Positions 7,085-11,925 of a stretch of DNA of 11,925 nucleotides are shown piece by piece (the first letter of the stretch is position 1; each line of letters opens with the position of its first letter). Where the stretch lies: positions 1-11,925 of the forward strand of contig JAUWRZ010000032.1 in assembly GCA_030610325.1 (NCBI GenBank), written 5' to 3'. The position numbers and the translations under genes were made by a program. The notes under the pieces are model-generated. The model saw nothing but the letters and a program-made list of their open reading frames with translations. It made no database searches and was not told the DNA's origin. The DNA comes from Sulfurimonadaceae bacterium. GTDB taxonomy: Bacteria > Campylobacterota > Campylobacteria > Campylobacterales > Sulfurimonadaceae.

Positions 7085-7696
7085 CTATCTGCTCAAATAT
7101 GCTTTTAACAGACCCAGCAGTCGTTTTTCCGCTTTTTGCAGGCTTTCGCCAAAGACCATGATACCATCCTCATGCCCCCGCATCACAAACATCGGTGAGC
7201 TTAAGGGGTCTCTCTCCGGGTAGAGAGCCGCGATCTCTTCTGTCATGGCTCGCGTCCCATAGGCTGCGGTAGTAGAGAGGTCACCTCGCTGCTTTGCAAA
7301 CACCCATAACGCGGGTGAGTGGATATGGATGACAGCCTTGATAGTCGGATCTAGCTCATAGATCATAGCATGGCTCAATGCTTCAGAACTCGGTCGCTCC
7401 TTACCTTTTGATCGTAAAGTAAAGGTATCAAAATCATAGCCGGTCACCTTTGTATATAGTGAAGTGCCCAACTGAGAGAGGTGCCCTGTCTGTGTAGCTG
7501 TGACATAGAACACGTCTGTGACTATCGCCTCTTTCACACTGATATTGCCATATCCCACCCCCTCAGCATCCACACCTATCACACCCAGATGGTGTAGTCG
7601 GGTACGCACCTTCTCCAGTTCACTGTAGATATCATAGGGTATGCGTGCATCAAAGATAGTGTGATCGATCGTGTACTTGATGACCCCATCAGTCAT
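7085..7696 (-). CDS. Class II aldolase-family enzyme of MTA/5'-dAdo salvage
   Basis: A 203-residue zinc-dependent class II aldolase/adducin-fold protein. Visible motifs are the phosphate-binding GNIS loop (50-53), the RPSSE segment with candidate catalytic Glu105, the metal ligands His124 and His126 in HIHSPALW, and a third His175 in RGHEDGIMVFG. The last motif departs from the NHG found in ordinary MtnB dehydratases. The gene is translationally coupled to mtnA (ATGA overlap, AAGGAT site) and is last in the mtnK-mtnA operon. Its substrate should therefore be 5-methylthioribulose-1-phosphate (and perhaps 5-deoxyribulose-1-phosphate). An aldolase would give dihydroxyacetone phosphate plus methylthioacetaldehyde (DHAP shunt); a dehydratase (MtnB) would feed classical salvage. 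With no mtnC, mtnD, mtnW or mtnX in the window, I favour the aldolase. The family is secure; the reaction is inferred from context. Confidence 0.8.
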   Translation of the reverse strand: MTDGVIKYTIDHTIFDARIPYDIYSELEKVRTRLHHLGVIGVDAEGVGYGNISVKEAIVTDVFYVTATQTGHLSQLGTSLYTKVTGYDFDTFTLRSKGKERPSSEALSHAMIYELDPTIKAVIHIHSPALWVFAKQRGDLSTTAAYGTRAMTEEIAALYPERDPLSSPMFVMRGHEDGIMVFGESLQKAEKRLLGLLKAYLSR

Positions 7697-8769
7697 AAGA
7701 GATCCTTAAACATCGTCTCTACCGCCTCAAGCGATGCTTCACACAGCCCTCTCTCGGTGATAAGTCCGGTGATAAGATGGTGTGGCGTGACATCAAAACC
7801 GATGTTGAGCGCCTTAGACCCCTCAGGAGTGACACGAACACGTGAGATAGAGCCATCATCAAGCAGACCATGCATAAAATGGACCTCATCCTCACTTCGC
7901 TCCTCGATCTCTATCTCTTTGAGCCCATCGATAATAGTGAAGTCAAACGTCGAAGCTGGCAGTGCGATGTAGAACGGGACAGCATTCGCATCAGCGGCAA
8001 GAGCCTTAAGATAAGTGCCTATCTTGTTAGCTGCATCACCCTGTCTGCTCACCCTGTCTGCCCCGGTGATGACCAGATCGACCATACCATGCTGCATCAG
8101 ATGACCTCCGGTATTATCAGCGATGATCGTATGGGCGACTCCAGCCTGCGCCAGCTCCCATGCTGTCAGACTAGCTCCCTGATTTCGCGGACGGGTCTCA
8201 TCTACCCAGACATGGACATCGATACCCCTCTTTTGTGCCTCATAGACAGGTGCGAGCGCCGTACCGTCGTTGACCACCGCCAGCCATCCGGCATTACAGT
8301 GGGTAAGGAGGTCTACGGTCTCTCCACCACTCTCTGTCCAGACCTTCTCGATGAGATCAGCACCATGTCTTCCGATCTCACTTGTACGGTCACTCTCCTC
8401 ATCACTGATAGCTATCGCTTCACGACGGGCATCGTTCACAAGATCAGTCGAGCTCTCCAGTACGTTCATCATCCGGTCGACTGCCCACATCAGATTGACC
8501 GCAGTCGGCCGACTTTCACGGATCTCGGCAGCGAACCCTTCAAGTCTTTTCCACTCCCCACCACTCTCCTGAGCGGAAAGATAGACACCAAAGGCAGCCA
8601 CACAACCAATAGTCCCTGCCCCACGTACCACCATCTCTTTTATAGCAAAGACAGTCTCTTGGGTATTGTGAAGTCGCATCGTCTCATAACGGTGCGGTAA
8701 AGTACGCTGGTCGATCACCTCGAGTGACTCATCCTCACTCAGCCAGATAGCCCGATAGGTACCGTTCAT
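7693..8769 (-). CDS. mtnA: S-methyl-5-thioribose-1-phosphate isomerase
   Basis: A 358-residue cytoplasmic enzyme of the eIF2B-like/MtnA family, close to the usual length of about 350. It isomerises 5-methylthioribose-1-phosphate to 5-methylthioribulose-1-phosphate. Diagnostic segments are VVRGAGTIG (47-55, substrate phosphate and Arg), RPTAVNLMWA (87-96), THCNAGWLA with the catalytic Cys158, VDETRPRNQG (189-198), ITGADRV with the catalytic Asp238, and NKIGTY (248-253). The start is supported by AAGGAG five bases upstream. Its first bases overlap the mtnK stop (ATGA), and its stop overlaps the aldolase start the same way, so the three are translationally coupled. Family members also accept 5-deoxyribose-1-phosphate, which fits a bifunctional salvage role. 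Confidence 0.95.
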   Translation of the reverse strand: MNGTYRAIWLSEDESLEVIDQRTLPHRYETMRLHNTQETVFAIKEMVVRGAGTIGCVAAFGVYLSAQESGGEWKRLEGFAAEIRESRPTAVNLMWAVDRMMNVLESSTDLVNDARREAIAISDEESDRTSEIGRHGADLIEKVWTESGGETVDLLTHCNAGWLAVVNDGTALAPVYEAQKRGIDVHVWVDETRPRNQGASLTAWELAQAGVAHTIIADNTGGHLMQHGMVDLVITGADRVSRQGDAANKIGTYLKALAADANAVPFYIALPASTFDFTIIDGLKEIEIEERSEDEVHFMHGLLDDGSISRVRVTPEGSKALNIGFDVTPHHLITGLITERGLCEASLEAVETMFKDLL

Positions 8770-9989
8770 CTCATCTCCTTAAGGTAGTCAGTCAGATCCG
8801 TTATCGTTCTCATACTACGATACGTTTTGACCAGATGTGTGCCGATAGAGAGCGCCATCTTCTCTGCCCGTGCACGTGACTCAGGCTCTTCTATGCTACG
8901 AATATCAGCCACACCTGCAATACCAAGTTGTCTACGGCAGATCTTCGCCCCCGCAAAGCCAAGGCTCTCTTGCAGGATATCTTGCATAAAGCGCTCTTGA
9001 TACTTGGCCAGACCATCACCCTCTATAAAGCCCTTCTCCATCAAAGCACTCTGTTCACGCTCACACCACAATCTCAGGAACTCTTTCTCAAACTTCTCAT
9101 ACAACACTGCGATCGTCTCCAATATCCAAGACTGGTAATCCCTGTCTTGAGAGCGCTCAAAATGCGATACCCAGGACATCACAAGATTGGCGATCAATGC
9201 ACCGATATCAAATCCAAATGGCCCAAAGAAGGCAAACTCGGGATCTATCACATAACTCTCTTTTGCATTGATCATGATGGAACCGGTATGCAGGTCCCCA
9301 TGCAACAAGGCATCACTCTGGTTCATAAAACGGTATTTGAGTCCAAGCATCGCTACTTTAAAGTCATCATCCTCTCGCAGGGCTTTCGCCTCGGCTTCGA
9401 TCAGCGGGTCGATCTCATTGGTCTCATGTTCCATATAGGGTGCAGTGAAGACAAAGGTCTCTGTCAATGCACAGAGCTCGCTGTTACCGACAAACTGCGC
9501 CATCATAGTACGTTTTTCCGGGCTTTCAAGGTAGAGAGAGGAGGTCTTAAAGAGCGTATGGGCAAGGAACTTACCCATATGTTCGGCAAAATCAGGGTAG
9601 ATGACTGCATCGATCATCCCGTTACGCATGATGATGTGTTCATCAAGATACTGCATGACGACGACACTCATCGCCTCATCCGCATAAAGGACATCAGGTA
9701 CATGTTCAGAGATCAAGGCATTATGTATCTGTAAAGAGCGTATCTCGTACGTCATCCGCTCACGTGAGAGTGGGTAACCCTCTCCCGCAATACGAAGGTA
9801 AGGTACCGCCTGCTTGAGGATAAGCGCTCTCTTTGGCACATCTACCGCACGGACGATATAGACAAAGTTTAGATTTCCATCACCGATCTCACTCACTTCC
9901 AGCTTCTGCGTACCAAAAAAACTACGTAAGGTATCAATACTGAGAAGATAGGAGATGATCTTACTCTCATCGAGTATATAGTAAGCCAT
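8766..9989 (-). CDS. mtnK: S-methyl-5-thioribose kinase
   Basis: A 407-residue choline-kinase-fold enzyme that uses ATP to phosphorylate 5-methylthioribose at C1. Motifs are the glycine-rich EIGDGNLNFVYIV loop (35-47), Lys59 in LILKQ, the catalytic loop LLHGDLHTGSIMI with Asp232, and VIDPEFAF (247-254), where the DPE motif replaces the DFG of protein kinases, a hallmark of MtnK. Paired arginines in CRRQLG (352-353) match the substrate-binding pair of known MtnK enzymes. I chose ATG 9989 because AGGAG lies five bases upstream; a GTG 12 codons earlier (10025) overlaps the predicted -10. MtnK needs free methylthioribose, so a separate MTA nucleosidase must exist. Campylobacterota typically have one (MTAN/Pfs, also used in futalosine menaquinone synthesis). 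It is the first gene of the mtnK-mtnA-aldolase operon. Confidence 0.95.
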   Translation of the reverse strand: MAYYILDESKIISYLLSIDTLRSFFGTQKLEVSEIGDGNLNFVYIVRAVDVPKRALILKQAVPYLRIAGEGYPLSRERMTYEIRSLQIHNALISEHVPDVLYADEAMSVVVMQYLDEHIIMRNGMIDAVIYPDFAEHMGKFLAHTLFKTSSLYLESPEKRTMMAQFVGNSELCALTETFVFTAPYMEHETNEIDPLIEAEAKALREDDDFKVAMLGLKYRFMNQSDALLHGDLHTGSIMINAKESYVIDPEFAFFGPFGFDIGALIANLVMSWVSHFERSQDRDYQSWILETIAVLYEKFEKEFLRLWCEREQSALMEKGFIEGDGLAKYQERFMQDILQESLGFAGAKICRRQLGIAGVADIRSIEEPESRARAEKMALSIGTHLVKTYRSMRTITDLTDYLKEMR

Positions 9990-10015
9990 AAGGACTCCTG
10001 CAAAATATGAGGAAG

Positions 10016-10044
10016 ATAATAGCACAGAAGTGTTGAGTCAGATA
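10016..10044 (-). promoter_or_regulatory. Predicted promoter of the mtnK operon
   Basis: An extended -10, TGC-TATTAT, lies at 10016-10024, with only a weak -35-like TATCTG (10039-10044) at 17-bp spacing. Transcription would start near 10009, leaving a leader of about 20 bases, too short for a SAM riboswitch. The -35 region is covered by a palindrome, so control by a DNA-binding protein is more likely. Confidence 0.4.
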
Positions 10045-10049
10045 CTCAA
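10033..10049. repeat. Palindrome over the mtnK promoter, candidate operator
   Basis: TTGAGT-CAGAT-ACTCAA is a perfect 6+5+6 inverted repeat centred about 21 bp upstream of the -10, covering the -35 position. The two half-sites are 11 bp apart centre to centre, so a dimeric repressor could bind one face of the helix. No such regulator gene is in the window. Confidence 0.4.
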
Positions 10050-10199
10050 AAGTATGATGATCGAGAAAGGCTAGATCACACTGTATCTTCTCAGACACAC
10101 TGCTATAAGGAAGGCAACTACACTAAAAGAAGATGTACGTCAGACCTGCAGTATCTCCTGAGGGTCTAGTGATGTATAGCCGCTAATATCTTGTAGTAC

Positions 10200-10400
10200 T
10201 CAAGCCTCTGATGGACTGCAACGATTTTGGATAAAGCCTATAAAGAGAGCAGCCGCGACAAGTACCGGAATACTCAGCCATGCTTCGTCACCTTTTAGAA
10301 GAGGAAGTGTGGCAAACATACCAAAAGCGATCAATGCCACAAGACCCATCATGGCATAGCAGAAAAATTTGTTTGTATTATCTTTATTATATGATTGCAT
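10200..10400 (-). CDS. Small two-helix inner-membrane protein
   Basis: A 66-residue protein with a polar N-terminus (MQSYNKDNTNKFF), a first membrane helix (about 15-34), a short charged loop (KGDEAW), a second helix (about 41-58) and a short tail (NRCSPSEA). AGGG lies 8 bases before the ATG. A TATAAT-like string overlaps the start codon, but no later in-frame Met has a ribosome binding site, so the start at 10400 is kept. It stands alone between 210 bp and 234 bp of non-coding sequence and is on the same strand as the mtn operon and the helical protein upstream. I do not recognise a family and infer no function beyond membrane localisation. Confidence 0.65.
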   Translation of the reverse strand: MQSYNKDNTNKFFCYAMMGLVALIAFGMFATLPLLKGDEAWLSIPVLVAAALFIGFIQNRCSPSEA

Positions 10401-10634
10401 TATAGATACCCTAGTAGTTAATATGCCAATAGTATGCCTAAAACATCACTTAAATATCCATAAAACTACATCACAATATCTAATAAAGTTATAATATAGT
10501 TTTATACTATTTTTTTATATTTTATTTGATATAAATAGCCAATAGATCACGCAAGTAGTGTCTTTTAAGGTGGATAAACTACTCTTTTTTCGTCAACAGG
10601 TGATATATCTACACTGACTTTAGCTTAACGGTGC
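10401..10634. other. AT-rich non-coding stretch with short direct repeats
   Basis: A 234-bp strongly AT-rich region between two minus-strand genes. It holds a tandem TATGCC repeat at 11-bp spacing (10422-10427 and 10433-10438) just upstream of the two-helix protein gene, and two copies of GCCAATAG (10425-10432 and 10538-10545). It presumably carries the promoter of the two-helix protein gene. No open frame with a ribosome binding site was seen. Confidence 0.4.
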
Positions 10635-11009
10635 TCAGTCCCAATCTTTAAATTTATCTGCGGTATGTTTATCCTTACTGTAACGCCTGTTATTGATGCT
10701 TTTCTCCAGTTGATTGATCGTATAAAGCAGTTCAGATCGGATGGTCTCGATCTCATCATCACTATCTCGAAAAGCTATGATCTTCTTTACCAGCTTTTCG
10801 AGATCACCGAACTCACCTTTATAGAGAGCCACGGGTTCGATACGCTCAAGATATCTTCTATTGTTATCTACTTTTTTATCAAAGATCTCTTTAGAGACCT
10901 CCTCACTGTTCAGAAGATAACCAGCCATACTCTTTTTAAAACGTTCCAGTACTCTGATATAGCGCAAGCGCTGTGTGTTTTCCACTTTTTTTCCGGGACT
11001 CTTCGCCAT
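10635..11009 (-). CDS. Charged, helical cytoplasmic protein of unknown function
   Basis: The start is placed at ATG 11009 (MAKSPGKKVENTQRLRYIRV), with GGA five bases upstream. An in-frame ATG at 11099 would add 30 residues but lies upstream of the predicted promoter and overlaps the rhodanese start. The product has 124 residues, mostly Lys, Glu, Arg, Asp and Leu in long amphipathic helices. Segments around FGDLEKLVKKIIAF and RSELLYTINQLEKSI suggest a short coiled coil. It has no signal peptide or membrane helix, and the basic start and end hint at nucleic-acid or protein binding, but no domain is recognised. It is divergent from the rhodanese gene, with a shared symmetric -10 between them. 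Confidence 0.65.
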   Translation of the reverse strand: MAKSPGKKVENTQRLRYIRVLERFKKSMAGYLLNSEEVSKEIFDKKVDNNRRYLERIEPVALYKGEFGDLEKLVKKIIAFRDSDDEIETIRSELLYTINQLEKSINNRRYSKDKHTADKFKDWD

Positions 11010-11036
11010 CTTTATCCAATATTGTTTTTCTATGAG

Positions 11037-11046
11037 TATAATTATA
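11037..11046. promoter_or_regulatory. Symmetric bidirectional -10 element
   Basis: TATAATTATA is a perfect 10-bp palindrome that reads TATAAT on both strands (+ 11037-11042, - 11041-11046). It lies 32 bp from the minus-strand helical protein start and 49 bp before the rhodanese start, good distances for both. No convincing -35 is seen on either side. Confidence 0.45.
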
Positions 11047-11090
11047 ACCTTAAATCTCAGGCCCAACGATGGTCCCACACAGGAAACACG

Positions 11091-11489
11091 ATGAAACATC
11101 TCCTAGTAGCAATACTTTTTCTCTCCGTCTCACTCTTCGCAGAGCTGACTAATAGACCCATAGACAAAGCATTGATCGACAGCGGGATACAGATCGTCGA
11201 TATACGTACTCCAGGGGAGTGGGTAGAGACCGGTCTGGTCAAAGGCTCGATCCCCATCATGTTCTTTGATGAACGTGGTCAGTACGACGTTGCCCGTTTT
11301 CTTGATAAGTTACGTAAACAAGTCGATACCACAAAAGAGTTCGCTCTCATCTGCCGGACCGGAAGCCGTACCGTACCGGTATCTGACTTCCTCTCTAAAA
11401 AATTCGACTACAAGGTCATCAACATCACCGGTGGGATCATGAACGGTATGCGTAACGGGATCCCTCTGGAGCCATATAGACAGAAGTAG
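11091..11489 (+). CDS. Periplasmic single-domain rhodanese
   Basis: The start is ATG 11091, with AGGA six bases upstream; the frame is open further upstream but that part is antisense to the neighbouring gene. The 132-residue product has a signal peptide (MKHLLVAILFLSVSLFA, cleaved before ELTNRP) and one rhodanese domain (about 22-128). The domain has VDIRTPGEW (36-44), the active-site loop ICRTGSRT with catalytic Cys88, and the typical end ITGGIMNGMRNGIPLEPY. It would carry sulfane sulfur as a cysteine persulfide in the periplasm, for example moving sulfur between thiosulfate or polysulfide and an acceptor. The CRTGSRT loop is typical of single-domain rhodaneses. It forms a likely operon with the 37-residue membrane protein gene six bases downstream. 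The physiological donor and acceptor are not evident. Confidence 0.9.
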   Translation: MKHLLVAILFLSVSLFAELTNRPIDKALIDSGIQIVDIRTPGEWVETGLVKGSIPIMFFDERGQYDVARFLDKLRKQVDTTKEFALICRTGSRTVPVSDFLSKKFDYKVINITGGIMNGMRNGIPLEPYRQK

Positions 11490-11495
11490 GTACTG

Positions 11496-11609
11496 ATGAA
11501 GCTTTTCAAGTTCTTCCTGATGCTTATCATCCGTATAGCCCTCGTCTTTGGTGTGATCGCCCTGATCGCAACTGGTCTGTGGGGAATACTCTACCTCATA
11601 TTTTATTGA
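11496..11609 (+). CDS. Small single-pass membrane protein, 37 residues
   Basis: The ATG lies six bases after the rhodanese stop, with GTAGG five bases before it. The product begins MKLFKFFLMLIIRIALVFGV and is almost entirely hydrophobic, with one long helix (about 6-36) broken by Arg13 and ending in ILYLIFY. A positively charged start suggests the N-terminus is inside. Translational spacing suggests it is made together with the periplasmic rhodanese and could tether or assist it at the inner membrane, but that is inference. No family is recognised. Its end overlaps the end of a minus-strand reading frame by seven bases. Confidence 0.55.
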   Translation: MKLFKFFLMLIIRIALVFGVIALIATGLWGILYLIFY

Positions 11610-11837
11610 GCCAGATAGACTCTTCCAGACCCACTGTTAAGATAGTAGTCAATATCATCCATATCTTTACCACTGATGGCACCTTCGGTATCGACCTTGT
11701 AAAAAAGCAGGGCATGTTCATCGATTTCCTGTAAGAAACAAAGGTCATCTGCTATATTCTTTAATAATGCTCTTAATACGTTCACTATTAAAGAACTGTT
11801 TTGGTATAAGAGTTGCTAGTTTGTAGCCAAAGGGCAT
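11603..11837 (-). pseudogene. Small gene apparently split by a frameshift
   Basis: Two adjacent minus-strand frames look like one protein. The first (ATG 11837 to TGA 11745) encodes 30 residues, MPFGYKLATLIPKQFFNSER then IKSIIKEYSR. The second, one base ahead in frame (open through 11747 and ending at TAA 11603), encodes the acidic C-terminal part DLCFLQEIDEHALLFYKVD followed by TEGAISGKDMDDIDYYLNSG and SGRVYLAQ. Skipping one base at the TGA (AGA-TGA-C) would join them into a protein of about 77 residues. A GTG at 11785 could start the second part alone, but it has no ribosome binding site. A mutation, a sequencing error or a programmed +1 shift are all possible. The family is not recognised. 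Confidence 0.4.
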
Positions 11838-11854
11838 CTCTAAAGGCCCTCGTT

Positions 11855-11860
11855 AAGGAG
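11855..11860 (+). promoter_or_regulatory. Ribosome binding site that decides a TTG start
   Basis: A full AAGGAG lies seven bases before the TTG at 11868, making this the only credible start for the frame that runs off the right edge. Confidence 0.7.
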
Positions 11861-11867
11861 TCAAGCA

Positions 11868-11925
11868 TTGCGATTTATTGACACACTGCGCCTAAAGACA
11901 AAACTTCTTTTCCTCTTCGTCCTCA
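11868..11925 (+). CDS. N-terminus of a membrane protein, probably a sensor (partial)
   Basis: The TTG start is supported by AAGGAG seven bases upstream. Only 19 codons lie in the window, MRFIDTLRLKTKLLFLFVL, cut by the right edge. A short basic, amphipathic stretch (LRLKTK) leading straight into a hydrophobic helix is the usual beginning of inner-membrane signalling proteins such as sensor kinases, chemoreceptors or diguanylate cyclases. The type cannot be decided from so little sequence. Confidence 0.55.
   Translation, partial: MRFIDTLRLKTKLLFLFVL

Noticed and set aside
7870..8700. A 276-codon plus-strand open frame antisense to mtnA.
   Set aside because: It is a shadow of mtnA, which has all catalytic motifs; no ribosome binding site or recognisable domain.
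8928..9734. A 268-codon plus-strand open frame antisense to mtnK.
   Set aside because: It mirrors mtnK, has no ribosome binding site and encodes a low-plausibility Cys/His-rich product; it is a shadow of the strong minus-strand gene.
10132..10185. A 17-codon plus-strand frame (MYVRPAVSPEGLVMYSR).
   Set aside because: Too short, no convincing ribosome binding site at the right spacing and no neighbour on the strand.
9990..10199. SAM or other riboswitch in the mtnK leader.
   Set aside because: The predicted leader is about 20 bases and no long-range pairing typical of SAM riboswitches was seen.
10554..10590. Plus-strand hairpin AGTAGT...ACTACT followed by CTTTTTT, resembling an intrinsic terminator.
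   Set aside because: The stem is only 6 bp with an 18-nt loop, and no plus-strand gene lies upstream for it to terminate.
10665..11090. Upstream in-frame extension of the rhodanese to 274 residues.
   Set aside because: The extension would remove the signal peptide from the N-terminus, is antisense to another gene, and the ATG at 11091 has its own AGGA site.
1..11925. CRISPR arrays, tRNA/rRNA genes, insertion sequences or phage genes.
   Set aside because: No regularly spaced repeats, cloverleaf structures, transposase-like frames or flanking target duplications were seen.

Overview
The window looks like chromosomal DNA of a free-living, probably sulfur-associated member of the Campylobacterota (Sulfurimonas/Sulfurovum-like). 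The reasons are moderate G+C with AT-rich intergenic stretches, a 7TMR-DISM sensor kinase, a very large AsmA-like periplasmic protein ending in a CxPFY...HP tail, a small outer-membrane barrel and a periplasmic rhodanese. The taxonomic call is inference from protein style; there is no rRNA or other marker gene. No tRNA, insertion sequence, CRISPR array or phage gene was seen. No gene-free stretch exceeds 300 bases.

Left part (1-6322): the 3' part of a large AsmA/TamB-like gene (+) runs in from the left edge. It converges on an OmpR-type response regulator gene (-), which is divergent from a 7TMR-DISM/HisKA_2 histidine kinase gene (+). The two share a 203-bp AT-rich intergenic region with two pairs of AACAT-like half-sites spaced 10 bp apart. 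One pair overlaps the regulator's predicted -10 and the other abuts the kinase's predicted -10, suggesting autoregulation.

Middle part (6348-9989, all minus strand): a tightly overlapping operon encodes 5-methylthioribose kinase (mtnK), methylthioribose-1-phosphate isomerase (mtnA) and a class II aldolase-family enzyme, each pair joined by an ATGA overlap. The later genes of the classical methionine salvage pathway are absent from the window. This composition matches the short 'DHAP shunt' for 5'-methylthioadenosine (and possibly 5'-deoxyadenosine) salvage. Downstream, with its own strong extended -10 promoter, is a small outer-membrane beta-barrel gene, then a 38-residue single-pass membrane protein.

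Right part (10200-11925): a 66-residue two-helix membrane protein (-) and a charged helical protein of unknown function (-). The latter is divergent from a periplasmic rhodanese (+), and a perfectly symmetric -10 element lies between them. The rhodanese is followed by a 37-residue membrane protein gene (+), then a minus-strand locus that looks like one small gene split by a frameshift. Last is the first 19 codons of a membrane protein (+) cut by the right edge.

The most interesting points are the mtnK-mtnA-aldolase operon with a palindrome over its promoter, the two-component intergenic region, two unannotatable small membrane proteins, and the apparent frameshifted locus near the right end.
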